In this document: positions 27,572-36,793 of the stretch, one piece after another
How the letters are laid out: every line of letters starts with the position of its first letter
Numbering within the stretch: the stretch's first letter is position 1
NCBI RefSeq assembly: GCF_002924445.1
Contig: NZ_PIGG01000026.1
Location: 338,676-402,675, forward strand
DNA from: Minwuia thermotolerans
GTDB lineage: Bacteria; Pseudomonadota; Alphaproteobacteria; Minwuiales; Minwuiaceae
Length of the DNA stretch: 64,000 nucleotides
Direction: 5' to 3'
Notes under the pieces: model-generated
Database searches by the model: none
What the model was told of the DNA's origin: nothing
The model's input: only the letters and a program-made list of their open reading frames with translations
Program-made: the position numbers and the translations under genes

Positions 27572-27598
27572 CATTCATTCGGCGATGCGGGGTTTCGG

Positions 27599-29026
27599 TC
27601 AGGCCGCGTTGTGGCCCTGGATCGCCTTGACCTCGAGATATTCCTCCAGGCCGAACTCACCCCATTCGCGGCCGTTGCCGGACTGCTTGTAGCCGCCGAA
27701 GGGCGCGAAGACGTCGACATTGGCGCCGTTCACCTGGATGGAGCCGGCGCGGATCCGCGCCGCGATCCGGTTGGCGTGCTCGGGCTCGCCGGAGACGTAG
27801 CCGGCAAGACCGTAGTCGGTGTCGTTGGCGATCGCCACCGCGTCGTCATCGTCCTTGTACCCCAGGATCGACAGCACCGGGCCGAAGATTTCCTCGCGGG
27901 CGATGGTCATGTCGTTGGTGACGTTGGTGAACACCGTCGGGCGGGCGTAGTAGCCCTTGTTGAGGTTCTCGGGACGGCCGGGGCCGCCGGCGGCGAGCGT
28001 CGCGCCTTCCTGCATGCCCTTCTCGATCAGGGCCTGCACCTTCTTCCACTGTACGTCCGAGGACAGCGGGCCCATGGTGGTGTTCTCGTCGGCCGGATCG
28101 CCGACACGCACCTTGGCCGCGGCGGCGGCGGCGATCTCGCCGGCCTCGTCCATGCGGTCCATCGGCACCAGCATGCGGGTCGGCGCGTTGCACGACTGGC
28201 CGGTATTGCCGAAGCAGCCCATGGCGCCGCCGAAGACCGCCTTCTGGAAGTCGGCGTCCTCCAGGATGATGTTGGCCGACTTGCCGCCCAGTTCCTGCGC
28301 CACGCGCTTGACCGTCGGCGCGGCGTTCTGCGCCACCGAGATGCCGGCGCGGGTGGAGCCGGTGAAGGAAACCATGTCGATGCCGGGGTGGCTCGACAGC
28401 GCCTCGCCGACGCCCGGTCCGTCGCCGTTGATCATGTTGTAGACGCCGGCCGGCACGCCCGCGGCGTCCAGGATCTCGGTGAAGATCACGCCGCTCATCG
28501 GCGCCACCTCGGAAGGCTTCAGGATCATGGTGCAGCCCGCCGCCAGCGCCGGCGCGACCTTGGCCGCGATCTGGTTGACCGGCCAGTTCCACGGCGTGAT
28601 CAGGCCGCAGACGCCGATCGGCTCCTTGCATATGCGGGTGGAGCCGCGGTCCTCGTTGAACTCGTAGTTCTGCAGGATCTTGGAAATGGTCTTGAAGTGG
28701 CCGATGCCGGTGGCCGCCTGAACCTTTTCCGCCAGCGTTTTCGGCGCGCCCATCTCAAGGCGGATCGCCTCGGCCAGGTCGTTGTATCGCTTCTTGTATT
28801 CTTCGAGGATCTTCGCGATCAGCTCCAGTCGCTCTTCCTTGGTGGTCTGCGAATAGCTCTCGAAGGCGCGCCGCGCGGCCTTGACCGCCTTGTCGACGTC
28901 CTTGGCGCTGCCCAGCGAGATCCGCGCAAAGGCTTCCTCGGTCGCCGGGTTGATGACGTCCAGGGTCTTCGGCTCGACCGGGTCGACCCACTTGCCGTCG
29001 ATGTAGAACTGCAGTTTCTCGATCAT
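27599..29026 (-). CDS. aldehyde dehydrogenase family protein
   Basis: NAD(P)-dependent aldehyde dehydrogenase of 475 residues. Conserved blocks are the cofactor site PWNWPVNQIAAKVAPALAAG, SFTGSTRAG, the general-base Glu in AQELGGKSANIIL, the nucleophile Cys in GNTGQSCNAPTRM (about residue 279) and EIFGPVLSI. The Asn/Pro after the Cys vary among subfamilies, so the substrate is unclear. ATG 29026 has AAGGAG upstream. An extended start would run into non-coding sequence. It is followed by a strong intrinsic terminator and seems to be a single-gene unit. Confidence 0.92.
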   Translation of the reverse strand: MIEKLQFYIDGKWVDPVEPKTLDVINPATEEAFARISLGSAKDVDKAVKAARRAFESYSQTTKEERLELIAKILEEYKKRYNDLAEAIRLEMGAPKTLAEKVQAATGIGHFKTISKILQNYEFNEDRGSTRICKEPIGVCGLITPWNWPVNQIAAKVAPALAAGCTMILKPSEVAPMSGVIFTEILDAAGVPAGVYNMINGDGPGVGEALSSHPGIDMVSFTGSTRAGISVAQNAAPTVKRVAQELGGKSANIILEDADFQKAVFGGAMGCFGNTGQSCNAPTRMLVPMDRMDEAGEIAAAAAAKVRVGDPADENTTMGPLSSDVQWKKVQALIEKGMQEGATLAAGGPGRPENLNKGYYARPTVFTNVTNDMTIAREEIFGPVLSILGYKDDDDAVAIANDTDYGLAGYVSGEPEHANRIAARIRAGSIQVNGANVDVFAPFGGYKQSGNGREWGEFGLEEYLEVKAIQGHNAA

Positions 29027-29202
29027 CGTTCTGTTCTCCTTGATCGGAAGGAGGACGCCCCTCCCCAGGGCCGGTCCCCGCCGGAATTCCGCCGCGCGCG
29101 ACGCTTGCGCGCTGGATGGAGAATGTTTCACAGAAAGCGCCCGTCAAGGCAAGGGGAGGCGGCGTCGCGGCGACAACAGGCGTTGCCGGTTGCCCCCGAC
29201 CC

Positions 29203-29754
29203 TCACCGGAACGCCGGGCCGTGGACCCAGGCCGTCATGGAATAGCGGGAACTCCGCGTCATCGGCGTGACCCGGTGTGGCGTGAAGCTGGGGAACAGCG
29301 TCGCCGCGCCGAGCTTCCGCGAGACGGATTTCGGGCGTCCGTCGGCGTTCAGTTCCAGGTCGCCGCCCGCATAGCTGTCGCCGTCGCTCAGCTGCACCAC
29401 CAGCGTCAGCTTGCGCCGGATGGCGAACTGGCCATCGCCGATGTCGACGTGCCAGTCGAAATGGCCGCCATGGTCCGCATCGTACCAGGCGATCTGCATC
29501 TTCTCGTCGAACCCTGTCAGGTCGAAGCCGAAATGCGCCCGGTTCGCCCCGATGACCGTATCGACCAGCCGCTCGAATGCCCATGCCGCCTCGCCGTCCG
29601 AGTCCAGCCAGGCGGTGCGCGCGCGCCGGATGTTGTCGTTGATTCCGCCGCGCACCAGCCCGGCGTCGGCGAACAGCCGGCTCTCGACGACGCGGATGAT
29701 TTCCCCGCATTCGCGCAGGTCGAAGACGTCGTGGATCTGGAGGGGCGTCAGCAC
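29203..29754 (-). CDS. 2OG-Fe(II) oxygenase (P4H/PKHD-type)
   Basis: Non-haem iron, 2-oxoglutarate-dependent hydroxylase of 183 residues. The double-stranded beta-helix shows the iron ligands His102 and Asp104 in DWHVDIGD, the distal His160 in FTPHRV and the 2OG-binding Arg170 in TRSSRYSM. No ATG fits upstream, so GTG 29754 is taken as start, with a weak GGGAA before it. The N-terminus is therefore uncertain. It lies downstream of the phaAB operon but behind that operon's terminator, so it is probably transcribed separately. Target is unknown. Confidence 0.8.
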   Translation of the reverse strand: MLTPLQIHDVFDLRECGEIIRVVESRLFADAGLVRGGINDNIRRARTAWLDSDGEAAWAFERLVDTVIGANRAHFGFDLTGFDEKMQIAWYDADHGGHFDWHVDIGDGQFAIRRKLTLVVQLSDGDSYAGGDLELNADGRPKSVSRKLGAATLFPSFTPHRVTPMTRSSRYSMTAWVHGPAFR

Positions 29755-29829
29755 GGTGCGGGTTCCCGAATGGATCGGCGTGCCTATACGCCTGTACCGG
29801 GAAAAGTGTTGGAAAATCGTAGCGTCACG

Positions 29830-29863
29830 AAAAGGGCCGCCGCCCGCTGCCGGACGACGGCCC
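29830..29863 (-). terminator. Rho-independent terminator after phaB
   Basis: On the minus strand GGGCCGTCG pairs with CGGCGGCCC (one G-U) across a 12-nt loop and is followed directly by TTTT. It sits 28 nt after the phaB stop and ends the phaA-phaB transcript. Confidence 0.7.
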
Positions 29864-29891
29864 CGTTCGGATTCCCGCTGACGCCGGCGCG

Positions 29892-30614
29892 TCAGTACAT
29901 GTGCTGGCCGCCATTGATGGACATGGTCGAGCCGGTCACGAAGGCGGCGTCGTCGCCCACCAGGAACAGCACGCCACGGGCGATCTCGTTGGCCTGGCCC
30001 AGGCGGCCGACAGGGATCTTGGCAACGATCTTCTCCAGCACGTTGGCCGGCACGGCGGCCACCATATCGGTGTCGATATAGCCCGGCGCAATGGCGTTCA
30101 CAGTGATGTTGAAGCGGGCGCCTTCCTGCGCCAGGGCCTTGGTAAAGCCGTGGATGCCGGACTTGGCGGCGGCGTAGTTCACCTGGCCGTACTGGCCGGC
30201 CTGGCCGTTGATGGAGCCGATGTTGACGATGCGGCCGAAGCCCCGCTCCTTCATGCCGGCGAAGCAGGCCTTGGCCATGTTGAAGCAGCCGCCCAGATTG
30301 GTGTCGACCACCGCCTGCCAGTCTTCGTGGCTCATGCGCATCAGCGTGCCGTCGCGGGTGATGCCGGCGTTGTTCACCAGCACGTCGATCGGGCCGAGGT
30401 CTTCGGCGATCTGGGCACAGGCCTGCTGGCAACCATCGTGGTCGGCGACGTCGAACTTGTAGGAGGCGATGCCGGTTTCCTCGGTGAACGCCTTGGCGCG
30501 CGCCTCGTTGCCGGCGTAGTTCGCCGCGACCTTGTAGCCCGCGTCGCGAAGGGTTTCGGAGATGGCGCGCCCTATGCCGCGGGTGCCGCCGGTGACGATT
30601 GCCACTCGTGCCAT
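29892..30614 (-). CDS. phaB: acetoacetyl-CoA reductase PhaB
   Basis: NADPH-dependent SDR that reduces acetoacetyl-CoA to (R)-3-hydroxybutyryl-CoA for PHB. 240 residues. Cofactor motif TGGTRGIG (8-15), NNAGITRDG, catalytic Ser in VNIGSINGQAGQ and the YxxxK motif in GQVNYAAAKSGIHGFTKAL are all intact. The NIGSINGQAGQYGQVNY stretch is typical of PhaB rather than FabG. AGAGGAAA precedes the ATG. It follows phaA on the same strand with a hairpin in the 106-nt gap. Confidence 0.95.
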   Translation of the reverse strand: MARVAIVTGGTRGIGRAISETLRDAGYKVAANYAGNEARAKAFTEETGIASYKFDVADHDGCQQACAQIAEDLGPIDVLVNNAGITRDGTLMRMSHEDWQAVVDTNLGGCFNMAKACFAGMKERGFGRIVNIGSINGQAGQYGQVNYAAAKSGIHGFTKALAQEGARFNITVNAIAPGYIDTDMVAAVPANVLEKIVAKIPVGRLGQANEIARGVLFLVGDDAAFVTGSTMSINGGQHMY

Positions 30615-30676
30615 GATCGTTTCCTCTGGGGAGTTTCTTTTCTGGGGAGGTTGGGGGAGGGTGCCGTTGCGGCGGT

Positions 30677-30700
30677 CCCGCCCGGCCGCAGCCGGGCGGG
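30677..30700 (-). promoter_or_regulatory. intercistronic hairpin between phaA and phaB
   Basis: Perfect 10-bp stem (CCCGCCCGGC / GCCGGGCGGG) with a CGCA loop, 20 nt after the phaA stop. No U-run follows on the minus strand, so it probably modulates mRNA stability between phaA and phaB rather than ending transcription. Confidence 0.5.
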
Positions 30701-30720
30701 TGGGGAGCCCGCCGCGCGGC

Positions 30721-32070
<1,350 letters not shown>

Positions 32071-33309
32071 TCATTCCACCGCCGCCAGCCAACGCTCCAG
32101 CGGCCGCCAGAGGGTGGTTTCCGCATGGCGTCCCACGACCATGCCGATATGGCCGGCGGGCAGCCGGAGCGTGGTTGCGCCGGGCAGCAGCGCCGCCAGA
32201 GCGGCGGCCGAGGCCGGCGGCACGATGCGGTCCTTTTCCGGGATCGCGACGAAGGCCGGGGCGGCGATGCGCGCCGGGTCGATGACAACGCCGTCGATCA
32301 GCCAGTGGCCGGTGGCGGCGCGGTTCTGCCCGAACCAGCCGTTCAGGGTTTCCTCGGCGACGCGGGCGGTCAGGGGCACGCCGTCGTTCAGCCAGTCTTC
32401 CAGGGCGACGAAGCGGCGGGCTTCGGGGCTGTCCATGTCCAGCCGGCTGAAGGCCTCGAACTTGCGCTGCGCCAGGTTGGGATCCAGGGCGGCGAAGAAG
32501 CTCTGCAGCAGATCCACGGGCATCTCGCCGAAGGCTTCCAGCACCGGCCGCCAGAAACCGACCGATCCGGCGTAGACCTTCGCCTGCGGCGACAGGCTGG
32601 CGTGGAAATCCCAGGGCGCGGCCAGCAGGCCGAGCGCGGAAACCCGGTCCGGGTAGAGCTGGGCCGCGGCCGCCGACAGCGTGCCCCCCATGCAGTAGCC
32701 CACAAGCGGCGCGGGTCCCCCGGCCATCTCCGCAACATGCGCCAGGGCGTCGGCCAGCGGCCCGGTGACATAGTCGGCGGTGCCGTAGCCGCGCACCGGG
32801 CCTGCCGGCGCGCCCCAGTCCATCAGCATCGGCCGCACCCGGCCTCGGCCGGCGAGCCAGCGCATCAGGCTGGCGCCCTCGTCCAGGTCCAGCACATGGG
32901 CCCGGTTGACCAGCGAGGGCGCAAACAGCACCGGACGGCCGCCGCCGCCGAAGTCGAGCAGCCGCGCCGGTCCCTGTTCCCAGGCGGCCGGCGGCTCGGT
33001 CACGCGGCGTGCATAGCCGTGGCCCTGGTAGAGTTCGATCCCCCGCAGCGTGGCCGACAGGCGCTCCTGGACCTGTTCCATGACTGCCAGAGTCAGGTCC
33101 GTCTCATCGCTTTCGGCGATCTCCGCCGTCAGGGCTTCGGCTTCGGCGGCGAGCGCCGGATGCCACCGGATCAGCCCCCGCCGCGCCAGCGGCAGGGCCG
33201 CCGCCGCCCCGGTCAGCGACATCGCTGCCGACATCAGGTGCAGGCCGAGAGGCCTCGGCGAGATGCGGCGGATCGCCGGCGGCTGGGTTGTCGTCTCCGG
33301 GGGTGTCAT
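32071..33309 (-). CDS. PhaC-like alpha/beta hydrolase (short PHA synthase homologue)
   Basis: 412-residue protein resembling the catalytic half of PHA synthases. The PhaC lipase-like box has Cys as nucleophile, GYCMGG (Cys206), with Asp360 in PEKDRIVPP and His387 in AGHIGMVVG completing the triad. The block PVLFAPSLVNRAHVLDLDEG also matches PhaC. Class I PhaC is about 580 residues, so the usual long N-terminal domain is missing. It could polymerise with a partner or act as a depolymerase or transferase. Start 33309 is uncertain, because it overlaps a small upstream frame. Confidence 0.8.
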   Translation of the reverse strand: MTPPETTTQPPAIRRISPRPLGLHLMSAAMSLTGAAAALPLARRGLIRWHPALAAEAEALTAEIAESDETDLTLAVMEQVQERLSATLRGIELYQGHGYARRVTEPPAAWEQGPARLLDFGGGGRPVLFAPSLVNRAHVLDLDEGASLMRWLAGRGRVRPMLMDWGAPAGPVRGYGTADYVTGPLADALAHVAEMAGGPAPLVGYCMGGTLSAAAAQLYPDRVSALGLLAAPWDFHASLSPQAKVYAGSVGFWRPVLEAFGEMPVDLLQSFFAALDPNLAQRKFEAFSRLDMDSPEARRFVALEDWLNDGVPLTARVAEETLNGWFGQNRAATGHWLIDGVVIDPARIAAPAFVAIPEKDRIVPPASAAALAALLPGATTLRLPAGHIGMVVGRHAETTLWRPLERWLAAVE

Positions 33310-33445
33310 TACTCAGCCGTTCGATCCATTCCCGCGCGGCCCGGCCGATGACGGGTTCGGCGTTCATCTGCGCGAGCTGTTCCTGCCAGAGCCGGATGAA
33401 GCGGACGGCCAGGCGGTCGATGGCGGGCCTTTCGCCAATGCTCAT
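33104..33445 (-). CDS. possible small protein preceding the PhaC-like gene
   Basis: A 113-codon frame whose first ~45 residues look protein-like (amphipathic, with RFIRLWQEQLAQMNAEP and AAREWIERL), resembling the short helical partners or N-terminal parts found next to PHA synthase homologues. The remaining ~70 residues overlap the PhaC-like gene in another frame and have the low-complexity Gly/Arg/Pro composition of a shadow. Options are a real overlapping gene, translational coupling through AATGAC, or a frameshift that split one PhaC-like protein. Confidence 0.4.
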   Translation of the reverse strand: MSIGERPAIDRLAVRFIRLWQEQLAQMNAEPVIGRAAREWIERLSNDTPGDDNPAAGDPPHLAEASRPAPDVGSDVADRGGGGPAAGAAGADPVASGARRRSRSPDGGDRRKR

Positions 33446-33493
33446 GACGGCACTCTAGTCCGGGCACAGGGTGCGGCCAAGCCGCCCCATCGA

Positions 33494-33532
33494 CTGTGCA
33501 GTGCGCAAACTTCTTGCGCGTTGCAGCAATTG
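33494..33532. promoter_or_regulatory. candidate PhaR autoregulatory operator upstream of phaR
   Basis: Two adjacent TGC/GCA-rich sites: CTGTGCAGTGCGCAAAC (33494-33510) and TTGCGCGTTGCAGCAATTG (33514-33532). The second shares GCGTTGCAGCAA with the site upstream of phaA. The sites lie 47-85 nt before the phaR start, a normal place for repression of its own gene. Confidence 0.5.
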
Positions 33533-33578
33533 GGCGCGATAGTGAAGTTTCATGCAGAACTTGTTTCCGCGGGGTTTC

Positions 33579-34175
33579 ATGGCCAAAAGCGAGCGTAAAG
33601 ACGACGGTCCGGTGACGATCAAGAAGTACGCGAACCGGCGTCTCTACAACACGTCCACCTCGTCCTATGTCACGCTCGACCATCTCGCGGAGATGGTGCG
33701 CGACGATGTGGATTTCCTCGTCTACGACGCCAAGTCCGGCGAAGACATCACCCGTTCGGTGCTCGCCCAGATCATCTTCGAGGCCGAGGGCAAGGGACAG
33801 AGCGTGCTGCCGGTCAACTTCCTGCGTCAGCTCATCAGCTTCTACGGCGACAGCCTGCAGAACGTGCTGCCCGGCTATCTGGAGATGTCGATGGAAGCCT
33901 TCGCCCGCAATCGCGAGCAGATGAAGGACCAGTTCGGCGGCGCGCTGGAAATGCCGATCAAGCAGTTCGAGGAAGCGGCGCGGCGCAACATGGAACTCTA
34001 CGAACAGACGATGGCGATGTTCAATCCGTTCGCGGGCGTCACGCGCGGGGCCGGGAAGTCCTCCAGCGCCGAGGAGTCGGGGGACGCCGGCGAGGACGAC
34101 ATCGGTCGGCTCAAGGGCCAGCTCGACGAAATGCAGCGTCAGCTCGACCAGCTCATCAAGACCCGCAAGGACTGA
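33579..34175 (+). CDS. phaR: polyhydroxyalkanoate synthesis repressor PhaR
   Basis: DNA- and PHB-binding repressor of phasin and PHB genes. 198 residues from MAKSERKDD. The N-terminal PHB_acc DNA-binding domain is TIKKYANRRLYNTSTSSYVT (about 12-31), and the following PhaR accumulation domain covers FEAEGKGQSVLPVNFLRQLI. The C-terminal tail forms a coiled coil (RLKGQLDEMQRQLDQLIK). An in-frame ATG at 33552 would add nine residues. Divergent from the PhaC-like gene with TGC/GCA-rich operator-like sites between them. Confidence 0.94.
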   Translation: MAKSERKDDGPVTIKKYANRRLYNTSTSSYVTLDHLAEMVRDDVDFLVYDAKSGEDITRSVLAQIIFEAEGKGQSVLPVNFLRQLISFYGDSLQNVLPGYLEMSMEAFARNREQMKDQFGGALEMPIKQFEEAARRNMELYEQTMAMFNPFAGVTRGAGKSSSAEESGDAGEDDIGRLKGQLDEMQRQLDQLIKTRKD

Positions 34176-34289
34176 GGCCCCGCCGGCAAGCCCGCAGGGA
34201 CATCTGGGGGGCTGCCACGGGCGGTCTTTTGTGGTCTTCTAGGGCCGGGACCGGTGGCCGTCCGCGACGGCCGATCGAGGGGGATCGTC

Positions 34290-35909
34290 ATGACCGAATA
34301 TCAGCCGCTGTTTCCGCTGGGCGCGGACACCGCCGAATACCGCAAGCTCGACGTCGACGGGGTGAAGACCGAAACCCTCGGCGGCCGCAGCTTCACCGTG
34401 ATCGAACCGCATGCGATCAGCCATCTGGCGGAGACCGCCTTCGCCGACATCAGCCATCTGTTCCGCAAGGCGCACCTGGAGCAGCTGCGCTCCATTCTGG
34501 ATGATCCCGAGGCGTCGGCGAACGACCGGTTCGTCGCCCTGGAGCTGCTGAAGAACGCCAACATCTCGGCCGCGATGGAGTATCCCTCGTGCCAGGACAC
34601 GGGCACGGCGATCATCTCCGGCAAGAAGGGCCAGTACGTGCTGGTGGAGGGCGACGATGGCGCCGCGCTCTCCGAGGGCGTGCAGCGCACCTGGGCCAGC
34701 CGCAACCTGCGCTACAGCCAGATGGCGCCGCTGTCGATGTTCGAGGAGAAGAATACCGGCTCCAACCTGCCGGCCCAGATCGACATCGAGGCGGTGGGCG
34801 GCGACGCCTACAAGTTCCTGTTCGTCGCCAAGGGCGGCGGTTCGGCCAACAAGACCTTCCTCTTTCAGCAGACGCGGCGCGTGCTCGATCCGGAGCGGCT
34901 GATGGTGTTCTTCGCGGAAGAACTGCCCAAGCTCGGCACCGCCGCCTGCCCGCCCTATCACCTGGCGATCGTCATCGGCGGCATGTCGGCGGAGCAGACC
35001 CTGAAGACCGTCAAGATGGCCTCGACCAAGTACTATGACGAACTGCCGACCGAAGGGTCGATGTCCGGTCACGCCTTCCGCGACATCGGCCTGGAGCAGG
35101 AGATCCACAAGCTGACCCAGAATCTGGGCATCGGTGCGCAGTTCGGCGGCAAGTATTTCTGCCACGACGTCCGCGTCATCCGCCTGCCGCGGCACGGCGC
35201 CTCGCTGCCCATCGGTATCGGCGTGTCCTGTTCGGCCGACCGTCAGGCCAAGGCCAAGATCACCGGCGAAGGCGTGTTCATGGAGGCTCTGGTGCGCGAC
35301 CCCTCCGTCTATCTGCCGGAGAAGGAGATCGACATGGGCGACGCCGTCAGCATCGATCTCAACCTGCCCATGAACGAGATCCGTTCGATCCTGACCCGGT
35401 TGCCGGTCGAGACGCCGGTGCTGCTGTCGGGCACCATGATCGTGGCGCGCGACATCGTCCATGCCGAGCTGTCGAAGCGCGTTGCCCAGGGGGGCGAACT
35501 GCCCGACTACATCAAGAATCATCCGGTCTACTACGCCGGTCCGGCGAAGACTCCGGAAGGCCGCGCCTCCGGCGCCTTCGGTCCGACCACGGCCGCGCGC
35601 ATGGATCCCTATGTGGCCGAGTTCCAGGCGCTGGGGGGCTCCATGGTCTCCATCGCCAAGGGCAACCGCTCCAAGCAGGTGGTCAATTCCTGCAAGCAGC
35701 ATGGCGGCTTCTATCTCGGCTCCATCGGCGGCGCCGCTGCGCGTGTCGGCCAGGACGAGATCACCAATGTCGAGGTGCTCGATTTCGAGGAACTGGGCAT
35801 GGAAGCGGTCTGGAAGATCGACGTGCAGAACTTCCCGGCCTTCGTCGTGATCGACGACAAGGGCAACGATTTCTTCGACTTCAACCGCAAGCGCGAGTCC
35901 GACGCCTGA
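34290..35909 (+). CDS. class I fumarate hydratase (iron-sulfur)
   Basis: Oxygen-sensitive [4Fe-4S] fumarase converting fumarate to malate in the TCA cycle. 539 residues, combining the N-terminal alpha and C-terminal beta domains of the two-domain bacterial form. Cluster cysteines are expected in [19 protein letters not shown] and GVSCSADRQ. The C-terminal beta domain carries the [12 protein letters not shown] and [13 protein letters not shown] motifs. ATG 34290 follows GAGGGGGA. It has no operon partners and lies between phaR and the respiratory operon. Confidence 0.95.
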   Translation: MTEYQPLFPLGADTAEYRKLDVDGVKTETLGGRSFTVIEPHAISHLAETAFADISHLFRKAHLEQLRSILDDPEASANDRFVALELLKNANISAAMEYPSCQDTGTAIISGKKGQYVLVEGDDGAALSEGVQRTWASRNLRYSQMAPLSMFEEKNTGSNLPAQIDIEAVGGDAYKFLFVAKGGGSANKTFLFQQTRRVLDPERLMVFFAEELPKLGTAACPPYHLAIVIGGMSAEQTLKTVKMASTKYYDELPTEGSMSGHAFRDIGLEQEIHKLTQNLGIGAQFGGKYFCHDVRVIRLPRHGASLPIGIGVSCSADRQAKAKITGEGVFMEALVRDPSVYLPEKEIDMGDAVSIDLNLPMNEIRSILTRLPVETPVLLSGTMIVARDIVHAELSKRVAQGGELPDYIKNHPVYYAGPAKTPEGRASGAFGPTTAARMDPYVAEFQALGGSMVSIAKGNRSKQVVNSCKQHGGFYLGSIGGAAARVGQDEITNVEVLDFEELGMEAVWKIDVQNFPAFVVIDDKGNDFFDFNRKRESDA

Positions 35910-36130
35910 ACCGGGCACGCTGACCGCCGCACGCGCGGCATCGGGCCATCGCCGTCTCGGTCGCCGTCCCCCTGTTCGGGGGCGGGTCGATAGGTGCGCG
36001 CGGCGCGTTCAACTTGAAATGACCACCGCGGCGCTTAGCTGAATCCAGAGACAAGCCATCCCGCGCCATGCCGGCTACGGCTGTGGCGCCCAAGAAAAAG
36101 TCGGCCTCGCCTGCAAGGGGGGAAGTCCGA

Positions 36131-36793
36131 ATGGCGCAAAGGTTTCCGCCCCATGCCAACGTGCTCGCGCGCGCAGTTCTGCTCGTGCTGGCGGTCGGCG
36201 CGGCGGTGCTCCTGAGCGGCGGCTTCCTGTTCGTGCATTCCGACGGGTTCACCGGCGAGGGCCGGGTGGTCGAGCAGCCGGTGCCCTTCAGCCACGCCCA
36301 TCATGTGGGCGGGCTCGGAATCGGCTGCCGCTATTGCCACGCCGGAACCGAGCGCGCGCCGGTCGCCGGCATGCCCTCGACCGAAACCTGCATGACCTGC
36401 CATTCGCAGCTCTGGACCGAAGCGGAGATGCTGCGGCCCGTGCGCGCGTCTCTCCGTCTGGACAGGCCGTTGCGCTGGAACCGCCTCCACGACCTCGCCG
36501 ACTACGTCTATTTCGACCACAGCGTGCACGCCGCGCAGGGCGTCGGCTGCGAGACCTGTCACGGCCGCGTCGACCGCATGCCGCTCACCCGGCAGGCGGC
36601 GCCGCTGACCATGGACTGGTGCCTCGAATGCCATCGCGACCCGGCGCCACGGCTGCGGCCGCCGGACGCCGTGTACGCCATGGGCTGGCAGCCGCCGGAG
36701 GGGCAGTCACGCCGCGCGGTCGGTGCGGCGGTGATGCGCGCGCGCGGCATCCGCACCGCCGGCCTCACCGACTGCTGGGTCTGTCACCGATGA
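36131..36793 (+). CDS. actA: Alternative Complex III subunit ActA (pentahaem cytochrome c)
   Basis: Membrane-anchored multihaem c-type cytochrome of the quinol:electron-acceptor oxidoreductase ACIII. 220 residues: a single N-terminal helix (about 11-36), then five CxxCH haem sites (CRYCH, CMTCH, CETCH, CLECH, CWVCH), the number expected for ActA. ATG 36131 follows GGGGGGAAG. A longer reading from 36068 would add a basic leader and is less likely. Its stop overlaps actB by 4 nt. It opens a twelve-gene respiratory operon. Confidence 0.92.
   Translation: MAQRFPPHANVLARAVLLVLAVGAAVLLSGGFLFVHSDGFTGEGRVVEQPVPFSHAHHVGGLGIGCRYCHAGTERAPVAGMPSTETCMTCHSQLWTEAEMLRPVRASLRLDRPLRWNRLHDLADYVYFDHSVHAAQGVGCETCHGRVDRMPLTRQAAPLTMDWCLECHRDPAPRLRPPDAVYAMGWQPPEGQSRRAVGAAVMRARGIRTAGLTDCWVCHR

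Noticed and set aside
36008..36018. TTCAA-C-TTGAA palindrome as a regulator site upstream of actA
   Set aside because: It is only 11 nt, does not match a known consensus such as FNR, and is a plausible chance occurrence.
36068..36130. Longer N-terminus for ActA starting at 36068
   Set aside because: The extra residues are a basic, non-conserved leader. ATG 36131 has a strong GGGGGGAAG ribosome site.
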